A stretch of 64,000 nt of DNA from Bolinopsis microptera. Its lineage: Eukaryota > Ctenophora > Tentaculata > Lobata > Bolinopsidae. Position 1 is the stretch's first letter. Every line of letters starts with the position of its first letter. The notes beneath the pieces were generated by a model. It searched no databases, was not told where the DNA came from, and worked only from the letters and a program-made list of their open reading frames with translations. The position numbers and the translations under genes were made by a program. This document shows, piece by piece, positions 14,601-25,600 of the stretch. The stretch spans positions 558,001 to 622,000 of the forward strand of contig NC_087083.1 of NCBI RefSeq assembly GCF_026151205.1. Reading direction: 5' to 3'.

Positions 14601-17600
14601 ATCCAGGTTGGTTATTTTGACATAGAATATTATTATACGAAACATTGTAATAATATGACAGGCAGTATGTTGTAGGATAGTCTTAAATCCAGGTTGGTTA
14701 TTCTGACATAGAATATTACTATACGAAACATTGTAATAATATGACAGGCAGTATGTTGTAGGATAGTCCTAAATCCAGGTTGGTTATTCTGACATAAAAT
14801 ATTACTTTACAAAACATTGTAATAATATGACAGGCAGTATGTTGTAGGATAGTCCTAAATCCAGGTTGGTTATTTTGACATAGAATATTACTATTCGAAA
14901 CATAGTAATAATATGACAGGCAGTATGTTGTAGGATAGTCCTAAATCCAGGTTGGTTATTTTGACATAGAATATTATTATACGAAACATTGTAATAATAT
15001 GACAGGCAGTATGTTGTAGGATAGTCTTAAATCCAGGTTGGTTATTTGACATAGAATATTATTATACGAAACATTGTAATAATATGACAGCAGGGACAAA
15101 AGGATTTCGCGGCATGTACGAAATCGCGAAATTTCCCATTCTCCGCGACAAATTTGATGTATAGTTTAATGTATAGCCTGTTAAATTTCGCGGTACTGCG
15201 ATTTTTGGCCAAAATAATCGCGAAATCCTTTTGTCCCTGTATGACAGGCAGTATGTTGTAGGATAGTCTTAAATCCAGGTTGGTTATTCTGACATAGAAT
15301 ATTACTATACGAAACATTGTAATAATATGACAGGCAGTATGTTGTAGGATAGTCCTAAATCCAGGTTGGTTATTCTGACATAAAATATTACTTTACAAAA
15401 CATTGTAATAATATGACAGGCAGTATGTTGTAGGATAGTCCTAAATCCAGGTTGGTTATTTTGACATAGAATATTACTATTCGAAACATAGTAATAATAT
15501 GACAGGCAGTATGTTGTAGGATAGTCCTAAATCCAGGTTGGTTATTTTGACATAGAATATTACTATACGAAACATTGTAATAATATGACAGGCAGTATGT
15601 TGTAGGATAGTCTTAAATCCAGGTTGGTTATTTTGACATAGAATATTATTATACGAAACATTGTAATAATATGACAGGCAGTATGTTGTAGGATAGTCCT
15701 AAATCCAGGTTGGTTATTTTGACATAGAATATTACTATTCGAAACATAGTAATAATATGACAGGCAGTATGTTGTAGGATAGTCCTAAATCCAGGTTGGT
15801 TATTTTGACATAGAATATTACTATACGAAACATTGTAATAATATGACAGGCAGTATGTTGTAGGATAGTCTTAAATCCAGGTTGGTTATTTTGACATAGA
15901 ATATTATTATACGAAACATTGTAATAATATGACAGGCAGTATGTTGTAGGGTAGTCCTAAATCCAGGTTGGTTATTCTGACATAGAATATTACTATTCGA
16001 AACATAGTAATAATATGACAGGCAGTATGTTGTAGGATAGTCCTAAATCCAGGTTGGTTATTTTGACATAGAATATTACTATTCGAAACATAGTAATAAT
16101 ATGACAGGCAGTATGTTGTAGGATAGTCCTAAATCCAGGTTGGTTATTTTGACATAGAATATTACTATACGAAACATTGTAATAATATGACAGGCAGTAT
16201 GTTGTAGGATAGTCCTAAATTCAGGTTGGTTATTCTGACATAGACTATTACTATACGAAACATTGTAATAATATGACAGGCAGTATGTTGTAGGATAGTC
16301 CTAAATCCAGGTTGATTATTCTGATATAGAATATTACTATACGAAACATTGTAATAATATGACAGGCAGTATGTTGTAGGATAGACCTAAATCCAGGTTG
16401 GTTATTCTGACATAGAATATTACTATACGAAACATTGTAATAATATGACAGGCAGTATGTTGTAGGATAGTCTTAAATCCAGGTTGGTTATTTTGACATA
16501 GAATATTATTATACGAAACATTGTAATAATATGACAGGCAGTATGTTGTAGGATAGTCTTAAATCCAGGTTGGTTATTCTGACATAGAATATTACTATAC
16601 GAAACATTGTAATAATATGACAGGCAGTATGTTGTAGGATAGTCCTAAATCCAGGTTGGTTATTCTGACATAAAATATTACTTTACAAAACATTGTAATA
16701 ATATGACAGGCAGTATGTTGTAGGATAGTCCTAAATCCAGGTTGGTTATTTTGACATAGAATATTACTATTCGAAACATAGTAATAATATGACAGGCAGT
16801 ATGTTGTAGGATAGTCCTAAATCCAGGTTGGTTATTTTGACATAGAATATTACTATACGAAACATTGTAATAATATGACAGGCAGTATGTTGTAGGATAG
16901 TCCTAAATCCAGGTTGGTTATTCTGACATAGACTATTACTATACGAAACATTGTAATAATATGACAGGCAGTATGTTGTAGGATAGTCCTAAATCCAGGT
17001 TGATTATTCTGATATAGAATATTACTATACGAAACATTGTAATAATATGACAGGCAGTATGTTGTAGGATAGTCCTAAATCCAGGTTGGTTATTCTGATA
17101 TAGAATATTACTATACGAAACATTGTAATAATATGACAGGCAGTATGTTGTAGGATAGTCCTAAATCCAGGTTGGTTATTCTGACATAGACTATTACTAT
17201 ACGAAACATAGTAATAATATGACAGGCAGTATGTTGTAGGATAGTCCTAAATCCAGGTTGGTTATTCTGACATAGAATATTACTATACGAAACATTTTAA
17301 TAATATGACAGGCAGTATGTTGTAGGATAGTCCTAAATTCAGGTTGGTTATTTTGACATAGAATATTACTATACGTTCAAACATTGTAATAATATGACAG
17401 GCAGTATGTTGTAAGATAGTCCTAAATCAAGGTTGGTTATTCTGACATAGAATATTACTATACGAAACATTGTAATAATATGACAGGCAGTATGTTGTAG
17501 GATAGTCCTAAATCCAGGTTGGTTATTTTGACATAGAATATTACTATACGAAACATTATAATAATATGACAGGCAGTATCTTGTAGGATAGTCCTAAATC

Positions 17601-20158
17601 CAGGTTGGTTATTCTGACATAGAATATTACTATACGAAACATTGTAATAATATGACAGGCAGTATGTTGTAGGATAGTCCTTAATCCAGGTTGGTTATTT
17701 TGACATAGAATATTACTATACGAAACATTATAATAATATGACAGGCAGTATGTTGTAAGATAGTCTTAAATCCAGGTTGGTTATTTTGACATAGAACATT
17801 ACTATACGAAACATTGTAATAATATGACAAGCAGTATGTTGTAGGATAGTCCTAAATCCAGGTTGGTTATTTTGACATAGAACATTACTATACGAAACAT
17901 TGTAATAATATGACAAGCAGTATGTTGTAGGATAGTCTTAAATCCAGGTTGGTTATTCTGACATAGAATATTACTATACGAAACATTGTAATAATATGAC
18001 AGGCAATATGTTGTAGGATAGTCCTAAATCCAGGTTGGGTATTCTGACATAGAATATTACTATACGTTCAAACATTGTAATTATATGACAGGCAGTATGT
18101 TGTAGGATAGTCCTAAATCCAGGTTGGTTATTCTGACATAGACTATTACCTACTATACGAAACATTGTTATAATATGACAGGCAGTATGTTGTAGGATAG
18201 TCCTAAATCCAGGTTGGTAATTTGACATAAAATTTTACTATACGAAACCCTACAGACGAAATAAAATGCACGATCCAGATACAATTCATTCTTTTATTAC
18301 AGTTTAGTACGCATCTATACATGTATACCTTTTTGTTTGCTCACCTTTCATAACATACTATAATTTGAATACTAACTAATAATAATATGTGTTCCTGCAC
18401 TGCAGGACCTGCACTGCATCAAACTGCCCCAACCACACTACCCGATGAGGAAGAACTACCTTTTAATCTTGGTTAGTATGTACCATTACACACAGCTAAT
18501 ATTTTACCCTTTAATAACAAAGTGCTTTCTCTTTGTTAGCACAATGTAAGAATAAGATATTATTCTAAAATCTATGTTTGTTTTTCTCACTGTTTTTTTC
18601 TGTTTATTCTTTTTGTTTTTAACATGTTGGTGCTATAACTGCAATTTTCAGGACTTAATGATGTTGATATGGTAAACATTGAGGAGTGCATGTCAGTCGA
18701 TCCGCCAGGTAACTCCTTCCGAATCGAGAAAGATAGTAATCTGGACAGCGGAACTATGCAGCACCAAAAGGTACTTAAAGTTGATATGTGTTTTTAATTG
18801 ATTTTTTAACACTCACAGTTACTTTCAACAGAAAATATTTATAATAACACACAACAAGTGTTCTTAAAAGCCTTGGCGAATGGGCTTCGTGATGTTTCAC
18901 TCTCTACTTACGGTGAATTTTTATCCTGCAGTGCAATATTGTAAATGGCTACAACAGTAGTGGTGGAGCTGACAATTTTGATCAAAACCGTGTTCCCTCC
19001 GAAGCTAGCACTACTTTTGTTATTGGGAAGGGATACGACAGTAATTTGCGTAGTCGAGACAGAGACACCTCTAAGAAGCTTCAACCCACGCCTACAGGGA
19101 CGCCTGGAGCTAGAATTCAGTTCAACACTATCGACCCTGGAGCACAAGGAGAGAAATACCTTGATATCAAGGAAACTGGAGAATTAGTCGATATGGCGAA
19201 AGGTAAATGAGTTTTGTAATATTATGTTTATTATATTTGATGTCGTTTTAATTATAATGAGCCTCCATGCGAAGAATATGACATTATGAGTATTCCGACA
19301 GCAAAAAGGAACACTCGATTGTACCAAAACAAACAATAATATTAAATCAATAATGCTCCCGCAGTATCCCAACCTATCTCCATTTCACAACCATCTACCT
19401 TAGCTGCAGCTGAAGCTTTACCAACCAGCCAAGGTTTGTCGTTTACTTATTCAGAGGCTTTTTTTGGCGATCTATTAAATTTATAATAATCAGAATCTTT
19501 GCAGATCACGTTTATGAATATATAGTTATACAATATACATACATTATCGATGCTGTACACCATCCATAACACCATGGTATTTCTTACATAGCAAATTTTA
19601 CCAGGATTTACGATTGTTGGGTCAGATAGTTTGAAACCTATCCCAGTCTCAAAAACAACTCCTTCGTTCTCAGCGTCACCATGCAGCCAAGGTATGGCAT
19701 TCACTTTTGGCGAAATATATACTGCTTTATTACCTTCTTTCTGAGATAAATAAAATTGTTCAAATCCTTAATATGTCTTGTTACATATCGCTAACGCTTC
19801 TAGTACTTACATAGAAATAATTCAACTGAACTCAGCAGGATTCCTTAGTGGCGAAACATTCTCGGATAAAGGCTTCGCGATTGATGACTACGTTATAGTT
19901 TCGTATGACGGTGAGTATTATCCGGGAAAGATAAATGAAATGCCCGACGAAGAAAATGTTACTATTTCTTGTTTAGAAAAAGTTAACTCGACACACGAAT
20001 CAATGTGGAGATGGCCCAAACGAGAAGATGTTATTGATTTTGAAATTGGCAACATCATTAGTAAAATTCCAAGTCCAGTGGCCATAACGAAAGGGACGGG
20101 CAGACGAAATAGAATAGAATATTCTATTCCTGAACTACACCACAGAAGGGGTTCATGA
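8616..20158 (+). CDS. Gene A: nine-exon element-borne gene with C-terminal barrel-like domain, function unknown
   Basis: Predicted exons are 8616-8886, 9013-9042, 9855-9929, 18406-18471, 18652-18770, 18932-19202, 19365-19433, 19605-19691 and 19839-20158. All junctions are GT/AG and phases agree throughout (phase 1, except phase 0 between exons 5 and 6), giving about 435 aa. The start is the first ATG of the open stretch (MIVTYKGYQFEI). The exon 1 donor (AAAA/GTACGG) is weak and is the least certain junction. Residues 1-90 look globular and basic. The middle is acidic and then Ser/Thr/Pro-rich. The last 106 residues contain VIVSYDGEYYPGKI and MWRWPKRED, resembling a Tudor/SH3-like small barrel; that resemblance is my inference. 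Intron 2 holds a LINE fragment and a TTAA fold-back element, and intron 3 an 8-kb satellite. A possible AATAAA lies at 20369. Exon 4 is duplicated in gene B. Confidence 0.68.
9068..9260 (-). mobile_element. LINE endonuclease fragment
   Basis: The minus strand reads VLSCYAPTNCSDIEEKTAFY and then MLAVCGDFNAKL. These are the YAPTN and GDFNA blocks of the APE-type endonuclease of non-LTR retrotransposons. The rest of the domain and the reverse transcriptase are absent. It sits antisense in intron 2 of gene A. Confidence 0.6.
9393..9730. mobile_element. Fold-back MITE with TTAA target duplication
   Basis: The two halves are inverted copies. They begin GTTACTTAAACATT and end AATGTTTAAGTAAC, with matching inner blocks GATATCTGGATAATATCCGG and GGCAAATTTTCGGCG. 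TTAA flanks both ends (9389-9392 and 9731-9734), as expected for piggyBac or Kolobok superfamily elements. The right arm has about 45 bp that the left lacks. No coding capacity. Confidence 0.72.
10010..18240. repeat. 86-bp satellite array inside gene A intron 3
   Basis: About 94 tandem copies of an 86-bp unit (core AATCCAGGTTGGTTATT; period measured at 86 bp in several places). Higher-order structure is clear. A shortened unit with ACTCAAAACATTTCAATATA occurs near 10191 and 11271. A unit with AAACATATATAGAATAATAC occurs near 10926, 12008 and 13496. These show segmental duplications of about 1.1-1.5 kb. Short minus-strand ORFs are by-products of the repeat. One hAT MITE interrupts the array at 15091. 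Confidence 0.95.
15091..15239. mobile_element. 149-bp hAT-type MITE with 8-bp TSD
   Basis: TIRs are CAGGGACAAAAGGATTTCGCG and its near-complement at the other end. It is flanked by TATGACAG at 15083-15090 and 15240-15247. Removing the element and one TATGACAG restores a normal 86-bp satellite unit. An 8-bp duplication with CAGGG termini is typical of the hAT superfamily. Non-coding. Confidence 0.88.
18281..18533 (+). repeat. Duplicated exon-intron segment (copy 1, gene A exon 4)
   Basis: Nearly identical to 20674-20917, including the exon encoding HQTAPTTLPDEEELPF and both its splice sites. Just upstream, 18248-18262 keeps CCCTACAGACGAAA, the truncated start of the other duplicated exon found at 20611 and 21190. 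Confidence 0.85.
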
Positions 20159-20400
20159 ATATATATATATATACGTTCAATTGACTTTGTTATTAAATTT
20201 AATTTATTGTCTTTTAGTATGCCTGCAAAGTGCAAACTTATATTTCGTAATTTTATTCCTTGTTTGAATATATCATAAAAATATGCCGTGAAGAAATAAT
20301 TCTACTGTTATGAAATTTAGAATGGGTATGCTATTTTGATATTATATGTTAATTTTAAATCCCCTGCTAATAAAAATGAAACAGGTTTAGAAATGTCAAG

Positions 20401-22467
20401 ATGAATAATTTTTCTAATCCGGAATTAGATCAAGATCTGCCACTCGCTTTTCCTCTCGGTAATGGTTAGTAATAGTATGTACCATAATACACATCTAATA
20501 TTGTGCCCTTTAATAAGTTCCGAATGAACCACTGACAATAGCTCTTGAGGCTACAGTGAATACTTTGAATTCTAATTAAATAACTTTACGACACCGATCT
20601 TACCCTACAGACGAAACACACGATTCTTCCTTGCTGAGACTTCTAAACGAAGAAATAGGTACGTAATACAAATACAATTCATTCTTTTAATATATTTTAG
20701 TACGCATGTATACCTTTTTGTTTGCTCACCTTTCATAACATACTATAATTTGAATACTAACTAATAATAATATGTGTTCCTGCACTGCAGGACCTGCAGT
20801 GCATCAAACTGCCCCAACCACACTACCCGATGAGGAAGAACTACCTTTTAATCTTGGTTAGTATGTACCATTACACACAGCTAATATTTTACCCTTTAAT
20901 AACAAAGTGCTTTCTCTAACTATCTGCCCGATTTCCTGCTGGGGCAAATAAAACATATTCTACTTTCCTAAAAATATGACCCGAAAGTGCGTTCATGATA
21001 ATATACATAATACATAGTAATCGTACCTAAAAAGGTTTCGGTCAATCTCAAAACGGTACAATTATTTGTTTAATCGCACTCCCTAAAACCCGGTGCAATT
21101 ATGAAATTAATAAGTGGCCGCCAAATTGGTCAAAAGTGGAATTATACCAAGTATGCGATCGTTGAACCACTGACAATCTTACCCTACAGACGAAACACAC
21201 GATTCTTCCTTGCTGAGACTTCTAAACGAAGAATTAGGTACGTAATACAAATACAATTCATTCTTTTAATATATTTTATTTTGATCCTATTTGTTGGTAA
21301 TGCATATGTTGTTGCTGGTACGATTAACTTTATAATCTCATGATACGCCGTTAGATTATCACGTTTTAACACAAGAACTACTATGATGACAATGCAATAT
21401 AACTACTAGAATCTAAATAAGGCTAGTTTTTATTGCAAAAGTTTTCTCCCACAAATTCATCATCCTGCTAAAATTTAATTTATTTGCAGTTGCTGAGGAC
21501 ACAGTTGCGAATACAGTGATATTCAGCTATAAGGGTTTAAGTCTATATAATTTATTTTCATGCTAAAGCTATATCTTACCTAGGCTCGAAATTACATGAA
21601 TGGCGATTTTGAACACTGCTCATATAGTAATATAAACTATATATTTATTGAAACCATGGTGTTATTAAGTTTCGATTCGTCACTATTTGGTAAGCTGTTT
21701 TGATTTGATTGAGATTTTACGAGTTAATTTATTACAACCTATTGACTTATCGTGTCAGGACACTATAGGGCTGCAAGAGTTGGTAACCCGGAAGATGTTC
21801 TTGAAACTGTCCGGAAAACATTTGGGTTAAAATCCAATCGAACTTTATCAATGACAGGTGATAGAAAATTATAACGTTCAAAATTATATATTATTAGACA
21901 TGTTAAACTTTGCACTTAAAACTTTGCAATAATTCAAACAAATGTATGTATACACTATTCATTATGCAATACTGATTCATACACGATTGTACTGCAATTT
22001 GAAGCTCTGAATAAAACATTTATTCATCCCAAGGATTCGACCAGATCGGGGGAACAATGACTGTTATCATGGAGGAGGGCAACTTCGAGAGTTTCTGTTC
22101 AATGCTGAACACCCTGGCCCTGAAGAGCGGAGATATCATAGATATCAACCACGTGGGAAAAAGACGCATGCGCCCAGAGGAATTGAACATGCGGCAACTG
22201 CAGAAAGGGTTCAGTGTTCAGCTGTACCCTGTTCTGTCAAGAAATATTGGGGAGAGTAAAAGGATGATGGGGGAGTTATTGAACGGCGGAGCTTCGAGGG
22301 TAAATAATACGGAAGTGATTTGTCCGTGCTGCGAAAAAAAAATCAAGCTGCTGACAAATGGTCGATTGACCAGCTTACTAAACCATTTACGTAGAAAAAC
22401 ATTGAAGGAGCCAAATGAAAGGCGAGCTGGAATGCTCCATAAACTTAAAGTCCTTCTGAAAGCTTAA
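20401..22467 (+). CDS. Gene B: seven-exon element-borne gene with CPCC zinc-binding end, function unknown
   Basis: Predicted exons are 20401-20458 (or 20464), 20611-20658, 20791-20856, 21190-21237, 21490-21534, 21759-21857 and 22034-22467. Every intron is phase 1, giving about 265 aa. The start is ATG at 20401 (MNNFSNPELDQDLPLAFPLG); the ATG at 20393 meets a stop after two codons. Two donors 6 nt apart end exon 1 and both keep frame. Exons 2 and 4 are near-identical copies and exon 3 copies gene A exon 4, so the acidic N-terminal half grew by exon duplication. The last two exons encode a compact domain (HYRAARVGNPEDVLETVRKT onward) and then VICPCCEKKIKLL...LLNHLRRK, which looks like a zinc-binding finger. 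AATAAA lies at 22521, 54 nt after the stop. I do not recognise the family. Confidence 0.66.
20674..20917 (+). repeat. Duplicated exon-intron segment (copy 2, gene B exon 3)
   Basis: Direct copy of 18281-18533, about 2.4 kb downstream. The exon differs at one base (GCACTG versus GCAGTG). A neighbouring segment, 20597-20700, is itself repeated at 21176-21270, so gene B carries two near-identical 48-nt exons encoding DETHDSSLLRLLNEE. Confidence 0.85.
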
Positions 22468-22696
22468 ATCTGTATTATTTATGTAATTATATTGCTTCCT
22501 ATTTAACCCTTTAATTTTGAAATAAAATTCTTTAAGAGATAAAAATTTGTACATTCTGTCTTTTCTTCGTTTATAAAACGTTTATAAATTGATCATGTCA
22601 AATATTGTTAACGTTGTCATGCACTTCTTGATTCAAAAGATACTATTCGTTATAAATGTATTTATACAATCAGAATGACAATGATAATTTGAGACG

Positions 22697-25600
22697 ATGT
22701 TACCAATACAACTCCCGTCACCCGATGTGCAGTCAAAGTTGGTCAACAAATCTTTGAAGGTTTGCAAATATGCTTTCTTATGGTTTTTTGTTTTTGTAAA
22801 TATCAAATTACCAAAATTACTTAAGTTTATAATTATTTAAAAGAATTTCCGTCCTGTCCAAATAAGTGGGTTAAGCATATAGTTTTAAACTCTTCAGACA
22901 TTATGTTGTCGAGTTATCTGAAAAACTCTTATATTTCATCAGTCACAAGTTGAAATAACAGTAAATTCTTAAAGTTGAAATAACTCCGTTTCTGATCAGA
23001 GTTAGAAGCTAAATTTGGGCATCAGATCATTCAGAGCTATCACATTAAGTGGGCTAGAGAAAAGTTTTAGACTCCTCAGATATTATGTTGTCGAGTAATT
23101 TGAAAAAAACCTTATATTTGATCAGTCACAAGTTGAAATAACAGCAAATTCTTAAAATTGAAATAACTCCGTTTCTGATGAGAGTTAGAAGCTAAATTCG
23201 GGCATCAGATCATCCAGAGCTATCATATTTAGTGGACTAGAGACAAGTTTTAAACTCCTCAGATATTATGTTGTCGAGTAATTTGGAAAAAAACCTTATA
23301 TTTGATCAGTCACAAGTTGAAATAACAGCAAATTCTTAAAATTGAAATAACTCCGTTTCTGATCAGAGTTAGAAGCTAAATTTGGGCATCAGATCATTCA
23401 GAGCTATCACATTGAGTGGACTAGAGACAAGTTTTAAACTCTTCAGATATTATGTTGTCGAGTAATCTGGAAAAAACCTTATATTTGATCAGTCACAAGT
23501 TATACGTTATGCTGTTACAGTTATATTAAACTATTAATGTAATCAAAGCTGCCTTAGTTTAGTGATAGTCGGTTAGCTTGAACATGATTACTCTATTTTC
23601 GTACAATGTCCAAATTCAAAATAAATAATGCATGACAATGTATCGGTTTTTGTATATTAGAGCTTTAGCCACAGGTAGGTTGGTCTAGGCGTGCCTAGAA
23701 AAAGATAATCCTAATATAATAAATATATATAATAACAATATGCAAATAATCGTACTGCTTACAGATCGAATTAAGAAGCTCAGGAGAATGGACAGAAAAA
23801 GCTACCGAAATTCTTCTGTCAAAACCATTGCTTCTGTTCCAGTTTCACCGATTACAACAGTCAATAACGCAAGTTTTCGAGAAAAGTTTTATGCTCAATC
23901 CTGTAATGTGTTGGTGTCCGATTTGTGGTATTGTAATCAACCTTCCAGAATGTAATCGGATAAATCTGCTATCCACACATATAGCATCGTTTCATCCAAC
24001 TAAAACAAACGTCACTGAGATTTGTTTAAAGCTGGAGCAACCACTATTCAATCGAAAATTTGACACAAAAATCCAAATAAGAAGAATAGCTGATAAACAT
24101 TTATCCGAACAGAAAAAACAGTTGCCATCATGTTTGGGAATTCCAGAAGACACACACTACCTTGCATATTGGTTTAATCATGTCTTGAATCAGGAAATCA
24201 TAGAACCGACACATATAACCTTTCAAGAGGTTGACGCCCTCATGGAAATAATTCTACGTTACCCAAAACCTGCTCCAAATGGATTAGGGTGGAAGACCTG
24301 GCCCACATTGGCTGCTTATGTGCAGAAAATAGGATCATCTTTTTCTAGGCATGCAGTAAAGTTTTATCTAGGATCACACAAGGTCACTGATAAATCTTTG
24401 CAAGGACTAAAAAACTTTGTAGCTTCCGTAAATCATGCAGGACCAAGTCTCACGACTGTTGACTCCTGGAAACCCCCGTTGCAGTTAGTTTCCGGACCAA
24501 ATCATCTGACAACATTGTTACACCTTCAGATCTTGATAAAATCAAAAGATTCGCCCCAAATCAGTAATGAGAGAGTCACACGATTTCCCGGAGTACTGGT
24601 TTATGACGAACAGGAAATCAATCAGGGTGTTTTTCCAGTTGAAATCGATGGAAAAATTAATCTGGCTGGATTTTCGGAACTAATTTCGGTCGACGACATT
24701 GACACTGAAAATCTTTCGTCTCAAATGAGAACTGATCCGTCTTACAAAATGATATCTGCTGCTCGTGCTTTTCGGTTCGCTGACTTCGGGGATTATTTTA
24801 GCAGCGCTAATTTCATCTCGTACATCGCTGGAGCAGAAAAACACCCAGAGATTGCTCTTAATCTGGAGACAGCTATAAAGTGGATCACAAGCTGCAAAAA
24901 CTGTCTAGAGAAGGGTTAGAAATAGTTAATTTCCTATATATTTAGTTTATTAGCTGTCCTTTTTCTATACCAAGCCAAACCAATACTTCATGCCGTAAGG
25001 ACTTTATAAGTGGGTTAAGCATATAGTTTTAAACTCTTCAGATATTATGTTGTCGAGTAATCTGGAAAAAACCTTCTATTTGATCAGTCACAAGTTAAAA
25101 TAACAGCAAATTCTTAAAATTGAAATAACTCCGTTTCTGATCAGAGTTAGAAGCTAAATTTGGGCATCAGATCATTCAGAGCTATCACATTGAGTGGACT
25201 AGAGACAAGTTTTAAACTCCTCAGACATTATGTCGTCGAGTAATCTGGAAAAAACCTTATATTTTAACAGTCACAAGTTGAAATAACAGCAATTTGTTAA
25301 AATTGAAATAACTCCGTTTCTGATCAGAGTTAGAAGCTAAATTTGGGCATCAGATCATTCAGAGCTATCACATTGAGTGGACTAGAGACAAGTTTTAAAC
25401 TCTTCAGATATTATGTTGTCGAGTAATCTGAAAAAAAAACCTTATATTTGATCAGTCACAAGTTAAAATAACAGCAAATTCTTAAAATTGAAATAACTCC
25501 GTTTCTGATCAGAGTTAGAAGCTAAATTCGGGCATCAGATCATTCAGAGCTATCACATTGAGTGGACTAGAGACAAGTTTTAAACTCTTCAGATATTATG

